Source: an uncultured Eubacterium sp.
GTDB lineage: Bacteria; Bacillota_A; Clostridia; Lachnospirales; Lachnospiraceae
Direction of reading: 5' to 3'
Assembly: GCA_947653505.1 (NCBI GenBank)
Contig: CANTHI010000146.1
Coordinates: 1-8,382, forward strand
DNA: 8,382 nt
The notes under the pieces were generated by a model. That model made no database searches. It saw only the letters and a list, made by a program, of their open reading frames with translations, and was not told the origin of the DNA. Below are positions 1-5,313 of this stretch, one piece after another (positions within the stretch are counted from its first letter, which is position 1; every line of letters starts with the position of its first letter). Both the position numbers and the translations under genes were made by a program.

Positions 1-137
1 CAGAATACTTAGGGCTTCTTACATTCTGGAGCGGACACAGCAGACGGGGCAAATTCCCTCTCCCAGCGTCCGCGTAGCCAAAAGATAACATTTTTATGTA
101 AATTGTTGCATATGCTCTTAAGTTCGCACCTATGGCG
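1..137 (-). repeat. Dispersed repeat element, copy A (inverted relative to copy B)
   Basis: Read on the minus strand, this stretch matches 8261-8382 over its whole length with substitutions and small indels. The best block is 60-136, which shares the core TGCGAACTTAAGAGC (CGCGAACTTAAGAGC in copy B), the hairpin-forming ACATAAAAATGT and a GCGGACGC stretch. Positions 17-29 are the exact reverse complement of 8370-8382. Positions 1-29 form an end motif, CAGAATACTTAGG then TTCTTACATTCTGG, which resembles the left end of copy B at 8192-8235. The element therefore has terminal inverted repeats and no coding capacity, like a MITE or a structured intergenic repeat. The inner end is uncertain. Homology fades after 137, but CATATTCTGG at 183-192 could be a decayed second terminus, in which case the copy would span 1-192. 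Confidence 0.75.
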
Positions 138-150
138 CACCCACCCTCAT

Positions 151-179
151 TTGCTTTTTCCAAAAGCCTGCACTATACT
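151..179 (+). promoter_or_regulatory. Sigma-A-type promoter for the STM4013-like gene
   Basis: The -35 box is TTGCTT (151-156) and the -10 box is TATACT (174-179), with exactly 17 bp between them. Transcription would start near 186, about 50 nt ahead of the start codon at 236. The promoter lies immediately inside repeat copy A and may be part of its decayed inner end. Confidence 0.6.
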
Positions 180-235
180 AGACATATTCTGGCAAAAACC
201 AGTAATACAAAATGGAATACAGGAGGGTAAAATAA

Positions 236-1069
236 ATGAACGAAATGGAAGCATGTGTAGATATGCATCAGATTGTTGGCCAGATGGACCTGCTGTTTCT
301 TTGTCTGGATACACTGCGGTATGATGTGGCTGTGCAGGAAGAGGAAGCCGGAACGACTCCGGTGCTCAACCGCTATGGCAGATGGATTAAATGTCAGGCG
401 CCTGGAAATTTCACCTATCCTTCGCATCACGCCATGTTTGCAGGATTTCTGCCATGCAGATATGACACCAAAAATCAGGCTGACAGGGAGATGCTGTTTT
501 ATCCGACAGCAATCGGGCTGCGCAGGAAGGTGCCTGCGCATGCGTATGCCTTTCGCGGAAGTACGATTATGGAAGGGCTTGCAAAGGACGGGTATGAGAC
601 CTGGTGTGTGGGCGGGGTGTCTTTTTTTGACAAGCGTTCGGATATCGGCAGGGTTTTTCCGGGATATTTCCAAAAAAGCTACTGGAATCCTTCTTTTGGA
701 TGTCCGGTAAAAGACAGTACAAAAAATCAGGTAGATTTTATATTGAAAAAACTAACGAAGGTACAAAAAAATCAGCGGATTTTTTTATATGTAAATATTG
801 ATGCCATACATTATCCCAATTATTTTTATCTGGAAGGAGCCTGCGTTGACAGTCTGGCCAGCCATGCGGCAGCGCTCCGGTATGTGGATGGCCAGCTGGG
901 CAGGCTTCTGGATGGCTGGGAGGCACAGCGGGGCAATGCTTTTGTAATCTGCTGCGCGGATCATGGCACCTGTTATGGGGAGGATGGCTGCCAGTCTCAT
1001 GGAATTACGCACCCGATGGTAGATACCGTACCTTATAAACATTTTTTTCTGAATGGAATTACCACTTGA
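236..1069 (+). CDS. STM4013/SEN3800-family sulfatase-superfamily hydrolase
   Basis: This is a 277 aa cytoplasmic protein with no signal peptide or membrane segment. It has the alkaline phosphatase/sulfatase metal-enzyme pattern. An early acidic motif, LDTLRYD, has metal ligand candidate D25. Next comes FTYPSHHAMFAG, with T60 where sulfatases carry the Cys/Ser nucleophile. A central NIDAIHYP has D189 and H192, and ADHG gives D242 and H243, followed by H255 in SHGITHP. The segments LDTLRYDVA, the FTYPSHHAMFAGFLP block, GGVSFFDK and the TVPYKHFFL end are typical, as I remember it, of the STM4013 family, whose members are also about 270 aa. The start is supported by AGGAGGG at 221-227, 8 nt ahead of the ATG. 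STM4013 usually sits beside STM4012-type radical SAM and STM4011/4014 genes. None are present downstream here, and upstream is the repeat. The substrate is unknown. The threonine points to phosphoester rather than formylglycine sulfatase chemistry, which is an inference. Confidence 0.78.
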   Translation: MNEMEACVDMHQIVGQMDLLFLCLDTLRYDVAVQEEEAGTTPVLNRYGRWIKCQAPGNFTYPSHHAMFAGFLPCRYDTKNQADREMLFYPTAIGLRRKVPAHAYAFRGSTIMEGLAKDGYETWCVGGVSFFDKRSDIGRVFPGYFQKSYWNPSFGCPVKDSTKNQVDFILKKLTKVQKNQRIFLYVNIDAIHYPNYFYLEGACVDSLASHAAALRYVDGQLGRLLDGWEAQRGNAFVICCADHGTCYGEDGCQSHGITHPMVDTVPYKHFFLNGITT

Positions 1070-1094
1070 CAAATGATATTATATAACGTATAGT
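1066..1094 (+). promoter_or_regulatory. Strong sigma-A promoter of the padR operon
   Basis: The -35 is a consensus TTGACA (1066-1071) and the -10 is TATAGT (1089-1094), with a 17-bp spacer. The -35 overlaps the TGA stop of the preceding gene (1067-1069). The padR operon therefore has its own promoter even though there is almost no intergenic space. Confidence 0.82.
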
Positions 1095-1114
1095 ATTAAA
1101 CAACAACTAATATC
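1075..1114 (+). promoter_or_regulatory. Candidate PadR operator(s) over the -10 region
   Basis: An inverted repeat, ATATTATA (1076-1083) and TATAGTAT (1089-1096), has 7 of 8 matching positions and a 5-nt spacer. It covers the promoter spacer and the -10 box. A second, wider pair, GATATTA (1075-1081) and TAATATC (1108-1114), is perfect and has centres 33 bp apart, about three helical turns. PadR-family repressors usually bind AT-rich dyads of this kind in their own promoters, so autorepression by the first gene of the operon is the natural inference. AT-rich DNA yields such dyads by chance, so the assignment is tentative. Confidence 0.5.
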
Positions 1115-1151
1115 AAATAGCAAATAATATATTCATACAAGGAGTGATGGC

Positions 1152-1475
1152 ATGGTTTTTAATACAGGCGCTGCACTTTTAGATGCAATCGTACTGGCGG
1201 TCGTATCCAAAGAAGAAGAAGGGACTTATGGATACAAAATCACGCAGGATGTGCGCAGGACGATCGAAGTGTCAGAATCTACACTTTATCCGGTGCTGCG
1301 CCGTCTGCAGAAGGATGACTGTCTGCAGGTATACGACCGGGAATGCGGCGGCAGAAACCGCAGATATTATAAACTGACACCCGCAGGTGAGGCACAGCTT
1401 CGTCTGTATAGTGATGAGTGGAAGAGTTATTCAGAGAAAATCAGTGCATTGTTTTCGGGAGAGGAGTTAACATGA
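1152..1475 (+). CDS. PadR-family transcriptional regulator
   Basis: This 107 aa protein has the PadR winged-helix fold. The N-terminal helix (TGAALLDAIVLAVV) is followed by GTYGYKITQDV, the recognition-helix motif VSESTLYPVLRRLQKD (about residues 37-52), and the wing GGRNRRYYKLTPAGEAQL (about residues 59-76). A short C-terminal helix probably serves for dimerisation. Its length is typical of the short PadR-s2/LmrR-like class. An AAGGAG at 1139-1144 lies 7 nt before the start. The gene stops inside the ATGA that starts the DUF1700 gene, so the two are translationally coupled. PadR proteins commonly repress their own operon and are released by a small molecule or a partner. Here the partner is plausibly the DUF1700/HAAS protein encoded next. 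The effector is unknown. Confidence 0.92.
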   Translation: MVFNTGAALLDAIVLAVVSKEEEGTYGYKITQDVRRTIEVSESTLYPVLRRLQKDDCLQVYDRECGGRNRRYYKLTPAGEAQLRLYSDEWKSYSEKISALFSGEELT

Positions 1476-2293
1476 ACAAAGATTTGTTTTTGGCACAATT
1501 AGAACGTCTGTTATATGATATCCCAAAAGAAGAGCGGGAAGAGGCAATGGATTATTACCGGAGCTACTTTGATGATGCGGGAGTAGAGAATGAGGCGGTT
1601 GTTTTGGAAGAGCTGGAATCCCCGCAGATCATCGCAGACAGCATTAAAGAAGCGTTAAGCAGTACCGGTGATATGACAGGCGCGTTAAAAAATCCGCCGC
1701 AGGTACGGGAAGGGCAGACACAGTCCAAAAGATCCGGATATGAAAAAAAGTCGTCCGGTCAGGGATACAAGAGCATTTTTTCCGGAAACGATTTTGAGAA
1801 AAAGTCCGGACAGTCGTCATCGTCTGGAGAAGATGCATGGAGTAAAACCGCGGACAGAGCGGATTATAAAAAATATAACCAGTATGAAGGAACATACGGA
1901 CAGACCGGCAGCAGAAATGGAACTGACAGGCGTTCGAAGCTGATATTACTGATTATTCTGGCGGTATTTACATCTCCTGTCTGGGGCGCGGCGCTTTCGG
2001 GTGTGCTTGGAATCGTGGGTGTTTTACTTGCGGTCATTGTGGTACTTGGAGTTTTTTCGGTAGGCGGAGCCATCGGTGGTGTGGTCTGTACGATCATAGC
2101 AGTAGCAAAATTTTGTACGCTGTCATTTGTAAAAGGGCTGTTTCTGCTGGGAATCGGCATGCTTCTGATTGCAGGAAGCGGGATTAGTCTGGTGCTTGTA
2201 GTGCTTTTGTGCGGCAGATTTCTGCCCTGGGTATGCCGTATGATCGCGCAGTTGTTCCGTAGAGTATGGCAGTGGGGAAGGAGTGCAGCATGA
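1472..2293 (+). CDS. DUF1700 (HAAS-type) membrane protein
   Basis: The product is 273 aa and begins MNKDLFLAQLERLL at the ATGA overlap with padR. GAGGAG at 1461-1466 supports this start over the in-frame upstream codon at 1418. Residues 1-62 are the DUF1700/HAAS helical domain, with the typical DIPKEEREEAMDYYRSYFDDAG motif region and ESPQIIADSIK. Residues about 75-155 form a low-complexity linker rich in Ser, Gly, Lys, Gln and Tyr. Residues about 156-252 hold three or four hydrophobic membrane segments, and the tail is basic with several Trp and Arg. In this family, HAAS proteins are regularly paired with PadR regulators. They are thought to pass a membrane signal to the regulator, which fits this operon. 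The long linker may act as a tether. A direct PadR contact is an inference from gene order. Confidence 0.88.
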   Translation: MNKDLFLAQLERLLYDIPKEEREEAMDYYRSYFDDAGVENEAVVLEELESPQIIADSIKEALSSTGDMTGALKNPPQVREGQTQSKRSGYEKKSSGQGYKSIFSGNDFEKKSGQSSSSGEDAWSKTADRADYKKYNQYEGTYGQTGSRNGTDRRSKLILLIILAVFTSPVWGAALSGVLGIVGVLLAVIVVLGVFSVGGAIGGVVCTIIAVAKFCTLSFVKGLFLLGIGMLLIAGSGISLVLVVLLCGRFLPWVCRMIAQLFRRVWQWGRSAA

Positions 2294-3243
2294 ACAGATT
2301 TATTCGGATGATTTTATATATTACAGCAGGCTGTGCCGGTATCGGCTGTGCAGCGCTGATCTTAAGTCTTGTACTGGGCGGAGGGCGTCTGGGAGAGGAT
2401 GCTTTTTTCGGGCAGGCAAAGGAAACAGCCCGTGATGCCGTAGAGCTTGCAAAAAAGAAAGTACACTATACAGTAACGGCAGATGACAGAAATGAGGACG
2501 ATAGCGAATATGCGGATGTATTTTCCGGTACGATGGATGATACGGATGAAGGCACCGGGATGCTGGCCATAGACAGTTCTGCGGTTCAGAAGCTTTCGGT
2601 CGGGCTGCGGCACGGTTATCTGAGTATCGAAGAATCTGAGGACAGCCGGATTCTGGTATCTGTATCAGAGCCGTCGGATCAGATTACAGCAAAATGTGAA
2701 TCTGGAGAGATTATGATCCGGGATAACAGACAGGGGAAAAGCGGCAGGAAGGATGTCACCGTATATCTGGAAATACCGGAAGGCTTTCATTTTCAGAAGG
2801 TGGATCTTTCGATGGATGCGGGAGAAATTGATGCAGACTGTGGTTTTTCAGCGGAAAATCTGAGTGTAAACGCAGGTGCAGGAGTGATTTCTCTGGAAGA
2901 CATTCAGGCAGATGTGTTTTCCGGCTCGGTTGGTGCAGGTGAGATTACGATTGACGACAGTGTATTTCAGACAGTCCGTCTGGACTGCGGAGTCGGATCG
3001 ATGGATATTCAGGCAGATATTACCGCAAATGCCCGGATTGATTGCGGTATGGGTGAGGTTGATCTGGCGCTTGTAAGAGATATCAGTGAAGTGAATTATG
3101 TGTTAAAATGTGGAGTAGGCAGCATTGAAATTGGAGACAATAGCTACAGCGGGCTGTCAAGGGAAAAACGGATTGATCATGGCGCAGACGCAGAGTTTGA
3201 ATTAAACTGTGGTATGGGTATGATTTCTATTGATAATGAATGA
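2290..3243 (+). CDS. DUF4097-type membrane-anchored beta-repeat protein
   Basis: This 317 aa protein starts at an ATGA overlap with the DUF1700 stop. AAGGAG at 2278-2283, 6 nt upstream, fixes this start over the in-frame codon at 2266. One hydrophobic segment (residues about 7-30) anchors it, with the rest probably outside the cell. An acidic stretch (about 65-90) leads to the DUF4097 repeat domain (about 100-317), built of strand turns centred on G-x-G motifs. These are DAGEI (176), NAGAGVI (194), VGAGEI (214), DCGVGSM (232), DCGMGEV (251), KCGVGSI (273) and NCGMGMI (306). Such domains are predicted to form a right-handed beta-solenoid-like fold and often occur with PadR, HAAS and PspC genes in Firmicutes. 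The likely role is an envelope sensor or scaffold. The four late turns carry Cys in place of Ala (C233, C252, C274, C307). Confidence 0.85.
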   Translation: MNRFIRMILYITAGCAGIGCAALILSLVLGGGRLGEDAFFGQAKETARDAVELAKKKVHYTVTADDRNEDDSEYADVFSGTMDDTDEGTGMLAIDSSAVQKLSVGLRHGYLSIEESEDSRILVSVSEPSDQITAKCESGEIMIRDNRQGKSGRKDVTVYLEIPEGFHFQKVDLSMDAGEIDADCGFSAENLSVNAGAGVISLEDIQADVFSGSVGAGEITIDDSVFQTVRLDCGVGSMDIQADITANARIDCGMGEVDLALVRDISEVNYVLKCGVGSIEIGDNSYSGLSREKRIDHGADAEFELNCGMGMISIDNE

Positions 3244-3250
3244 TAATGAA
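3231..3250 (+). repeat. Perfect 10-bp tandem duplication at the DUF4097 stop codon
   Basis: TGATAATGAA occurs twice without a gap. The second copy supplies the stop and produces three consecutive in-frame stops (TGA TAA TGA). It looks like a replication-slippage duplication that moved or reinforced the end of the gene. Confidence 0.85.
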
Positions 3251-3274
3251 TAACAAAAAACGGAGGAAGAAACA

Positions 3275-3463
3275 ATGGATGCAAAAAAACTTGTAAAATC
3301 AAATCAGAATCGTGTGATCTGCGGGGTATGCGGAGGTATTGCACAGTATTTTAATATTGATGCGACGGTGATCCGGCTTGTCTGGGTGCTGTTCTGCCTG
3401 GCTGGCGGGAGCGAGGTGCTGGCGTATATTGTGGCAGCAATTATTATGCCGCCGGAATATTAG
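3275..3463 (+). CDS. PspC domain small membrane protein
   Basis: The product is 62 aa and is a stand-alone PspC domain. It has a basic N-terminus (MDAKKLVKSNQNRVICG), the diagnostic GVCGGIAQYFNIDATVIRL block (residues about 17-35), and one hydrophobic membrane segment (about 36-58) ending MPPEY. GGAGG at 3262-3266 lies 8 nt before the ATG. It follows the DUF4097 gene by 31 bp with no terminator between them, so it is probably the last gene of the padR operon. PspC proteins in proteobacteria take part in the phage-shock envelope stress response. In Firmicutes, short PspC proteins such as the YvlC type co-occur with DUF4097 proteins. A role in membrane stress is inferred from the family and context. 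No clear intrinsic terminator follows, so some read-through toward the thiamin leader is possible. Confidence 0.92.
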   Translation: MDAKKLVKSNQNRVICGVCGGIAQYFNIDATVIRLVWVLFCLAGGSEVLAYIVAAIIMPPEY

Positions 3464-3485
3464 AAAGTATTTTGGAATAAAACTC

Positions 3486-3514
3486 TTGTAAAACCGGATA
3501 AAGATTGTTATAAT
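3486..3514 (+). promoter_or_regulatory. Promoter of the thiamin operon
   Basis: TTGTAA (3486-3491) and a consensus TATAAT (3509-3514) are separated by 17 bp. The start point would be near 3521, about 25 nt ahead of the riboswitch aptamer. Confidence 0.8.
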
Positions 3515-3545
3515 ATCCATATTGAAATGAAAATGAAAAACAAAT

Positions 3546-3633
3546 ACGTGGGGAGTCCATACAAATGGGCTGAGAGTAAGCTGATAGTGCTTAGACCCGG
3601 AACCTGATTTGGATCATGCCAACGTAGGGAAGC
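3546..3633 (+). ncRNA. TPP riboswitch (THI element)
   Basis: The conserved TPP aptamer blocks appear in the right order. They are a GGGGAGT start (3550-3556), the pyrimidine-sensing GGGCTGAGA (3567-3576 region), ACCCGGAACCTGAT (about 3595-3608), GGATCATGCC (3611-3620) and AACGTAGGGAAGC (3621-3633). The second arm normally reads CTGGATAATGCC; here it is TTGGATCATGCC, within natural variation. The element lies between a good promoter and an intrinsic terminator, upstream of thiE. TPP binding is expected to favour the terminator and switch the operon off. Confidence 0.96.
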
Positions 3634-3647
3634 AGATGGAGAAATGC

Positions 3648-3686
3648 CATAAGATAATTTATAAGCAATTCTAATTATTTTTTATG
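3648..3686 (+). other. AU-rich stem-loop in the riboswitch expression platform
   Basis: The arm CATAAGATAATT (3648-3659) can pair with 3673-3686 in a 12-bp stem that has one G-U pair and a 2-nt bulge. It lies between the aptamer and the terminator and does not overlap the terminator arms. It may be a spacer fold, a pause hairpin or part of an antiterminator that I could not resolve. Confidence 0.45.
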
Positions 3687-3693
3687 ACTGGAT

Positions 3694-3732
3694 AAAAGAC
3701 GATGCCCGGCAGATCGGGGTGTCGTCTTTTTT
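3694..3732 (+). terminator. Intrinsic terminator of the TPP riboswitch
   Basis: The 5' arm AAAAGACGA (3694-3702) pairs with TCGTCTTTT (from 3722), an inner CCCG/CGGG pair tightens the stem, and the run of six T ends at 3732. It lies about 60 nt after the aptamer and before thiE, as expected for transcriptional control. Confidence 0.88.
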
Positions 3733-3802
3733 GTATTGGAAGAACAGAATGCAAAGAAATGGAAGCAGGAGAATGGACAGAAGGAAAAAAAGGGATGAAA
3801 GA

Positions 3803-3832
3803 AAGATGGATGAAAAAAAGATGGATGAAAAA
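3803..3832 (+). repeat. 15-bp tandem duplication spanning the thiE start codon
   Basis: AAAGATGGATGAAAA is repeated twice in tandem (3803-3817 and 3818-3832). This duplicates the ATG and the first codons, so the protein begins MDEKKMDEKK and two in-frame starts (3806 and 3821) are available. Confidence 0.85.
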
Positions 3833-4450
3833 AAAGAACTGCTGTTATACGCCGTCACAGACCGGCGCTGGCTGCGTGGCCGTACCTTATATGAACAGGT
3901 GGAAGAGGCGCTAAAGGGTGGTGTGACAATGGTACAGCTGCGGGAAAAAAATATGCCACGACAGGAGCTGTTAGAAGAAGCTGACAGGCTCAGAAAGCTA
4001 TGTGCCGGTTATCAGGTACCATTTCTGATCAATGATGATGTGGAGGCTGCACGCGTGACAGATGCGGACGGGGTGCATCTTGGGCAGGAGGATATGGGGG
4101 TATGTCAGGCGCGGGCAGCGCTGGGACCGGATAAAATCATCGGTGTATCTGCCAGAACTGTCGGTCAGGCAAAGCTCGCATGGGAACAGGGAGCAGACTA
4201 TCTGGGCACCGGAGCAGTCTTTGAGACGGGAACAAAACAGGATGCGCGGGTGATTTCTTATGAACAGCTTCGGGAGATCTGTGAAGCGGTACCGATTCCG
4301 GTAGTAGCGATTGGCGGGATTAACGCGGATAATCTTTACCGCCTTCGCGGCAGCGGGATCAGCGGGATAGCGGTTGTCAGCGCATTGTTTGCGCAGCCGG
4401 ATGTCTGTGGGGCTGCACGGAGCCTGAAAGAAAAAATGAGACAGATGTAA
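3806..4450 (+). CDS. thiE: Thiamin-phosphate synthase ThiE
   Basis: ThiE joins HMP pyrophosphate and the thiazole phosphate (THZ-P or its carboxylate) to form thiamin phosphate in the cytoplasm. From the chosen start the protein is 214 aa, normal for the family. TIM-barrel signatures are all present: LLLYAVTDRRWL (12-23), VTMVQLREK (40-48), FLINDDVE (73-80), ADGVHLGQEDM (87-97), GVSART (113-118), YLGTGAVFETGTK (132-144), VVAIGGINADN (166-176) and GIAVVSALF (187-195). The reading frame is open up to a GTG at 3719, but that lies inside the riboswitch terminator. ATG codons at 3749 and 3773 are possible but give an unusual basic extension. I prefer 3806, with AGGGA at 3791-3795. 3821 would give the most typical N-terminus. 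The gene is first in the TPP-controlled operon. Confidence 0.94.
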   Translation: MDEKKMDEKKELLLYAVTDRRWLRGRTLYEQVEEALKGGVTMVQLREKNMPRQELLEEADRLRKLCAGYQVPFLINDDVEAARVTDADGVHLGQEDMGVCQARAALGPDKIIGVSARTVGQAKLAWEQGADYLGTGAVFETGTKQDARVISYEQLREICEAVPIPVVAIGGINADNLYRLRGSGISGIAVVSALFAQPDVCGAARSLKEKMRQM

Positions 4451-4592
4451 AAAGAAAGGCACAGAGAAAAAGAAAGGAACAGAGAGAAAGAAAGGAACAG
4501 GGAGAAAGAAAGGAACAGGGAGAAAGAAAGGCACAGAGAAAAGGAAAGGCACAGAGAAAAAGAAAGGAACAGAGAAAAAGAAAGGAACAGAG
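4449..4592 (+). repeat. 18-bp purine minisatellite, 8 units
   Basis: Eight tandem 18-bp units with consensus AAAAAGAAAGGAACAGAG run from the thiE stop codon. Variants occur at unit positions 2 (A/G), 5-6 (AG/GG), 12 (A/C) and 17 (A/G). The strand is almost purely purine with two C-containing sites at most per unit. Each unit carries an AAAGGA-like Shine-Dalgarno string but no start codon. The unit is six codons long, so the minus strand stays open as a false ORF with an FSVPFF-like period. With the purine tail to 4626, it fills the whole 176-bp gap between thiE and the HAD gene. Confidence 0.95.
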
Positions 4593-4626
4593 AAAACAGA
4601 GAAATCGGAAGCAGAAAGGGAGGCAG

Positions 4627-5301
4627 ATGGAAAAATTTTATGAGCAGTTTTTAAAAAGGGAACGGCCATCCGGCATGATTTTTGATGTGGATGGAACATT
4701 GCTGGATTCCATGCCGGTCTGGGCGCATAGCGGAGAGCGTTATCTTGCGACGATCGGGGTTCACGCACCGGAGTCTTTAGGCAGGATTTTGTTCTCCATG
4801 ACGATGCAGCAGGGGGCGCAGTACTTAAAACATACTTTCGGATTATCACAGACAGCAGAGGAAATCAGGATGGGGATCATTCAGGTTGTGGAAGCTGCCT
4901 ACCGGACGGAAACCGGATGTAAGGCGGGGGTATACGATTTTTTAAAAGCGCTTCATGCGGCGGACGTGCCGATGATCATCGTAACATCCAATGAGCGGAC
5001 GCTTGTGGAGGCCGCGTTTGAAAGACTTGCCATCCGGATGTATTTTAAGGAAATACTGACATGTGGAGAATTTGGAAGCGGGAAGGATCAGCCGGCGATT
5101 TTTCAGGCGGCCGCTGCGCGCATCGGCAGTGATCCGGAAGGTACCTGGGTCGTGGAAGACGGTCTGTATGCTATTCGTACCGCCAAAGCGGCTGGAATGC
5201 GTACCATTGGTGTGGCCGATGCGTCCAGTAAAAAAGATGAGGAACAGATCCGGATCGAAGCAGACTATTTTATTACCGGTTTTAATCAGACAGAATCATA
5301 A
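4627..5301 (+). CDS. HAD-superfamily (subfamily IA) phosphatase in the thiamin operon
   Basis: This 224 aa protein has the full HAD catalytic set: motif I FDVDGTLLDS with nucleophile D20 and D22, motif II VTSN with T120, motif III lysine K153 in GSGKDQPAIF, and motif IV VVEDG with E177 and D178. The alpha-helical cap between residues about 30 and 100 fits the beta-phosphoglucomutase/phosphoglycolate phosphatase type. AAGGGAGG at 4616-4623 is strong but only 3 nt from this ATG. A later start at the codon for M17 would give a more typical N-terminus. It lies between thiE and thiC, 12 bp from thiC, so it is under TPP riboswitch control. The context suggests a phosphatase acting on a thiamin pathway phosphate, for example thiamin phosphate or HMP-P. 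The sequence alone does not show the substrate. Confidence 0.88.
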   Translation: MEKFYEQFLKRERPSGMIFDVDGTLLDSMPVWAHSGERYLATIGVHAPESLGRILFSMTMQQGAQYLKHTFGLSQTAEEIRMGIIQVVEAAYRTETGCKAGVYDFLKALHAADVPMIIVTSNERTLVEAAFERLAIRMYFKEILTCGEFGSGKDQPAIFQAAAARIGSDPEGTWVVEDGLYAIRTAKAAGMRTIGVADASSKKDEEQIRIEADYFITGFNQTES

Positions 5302-5313
5302 AAGGAGACAGAA

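Noticed and set aside
173..673. A 166-codon minus-strand open frame at the start of the window
   Set aside because: It lies antisense to the STM4013-like gene, which has a clear promoter, ribosome site and family motifs.
1418..1471. Earlier start for the DUF1700 gene within padR
   Set aside because: The ATGA overlap at 1472 has GAGGAG upstream and gives the typical family N-terminus MNKDLFLAQLERLL.
3719..3805. Longer thiE product starting at the GTG at 3719
   Set aside because: That codon lies within the 3' arm of the riboswitch terminator, and the added residues are basic low-complexity sequence not seen in ThiE.
4449..4592. Possible CRISPR array
   Set aside because: Units are directly adjacent 18-mers without spacers, and no cas genes are nearby. 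It is a minisatellite.
3998..4849. A 283-codon minus-strand open frame with an FSVPFF-like six-residue period
   Set aside because: It is antisense to thiE and the HAD gene, and the periodic part is only the 18-bp minisatellite read on the other strand. It has no ribosome site and no domain.
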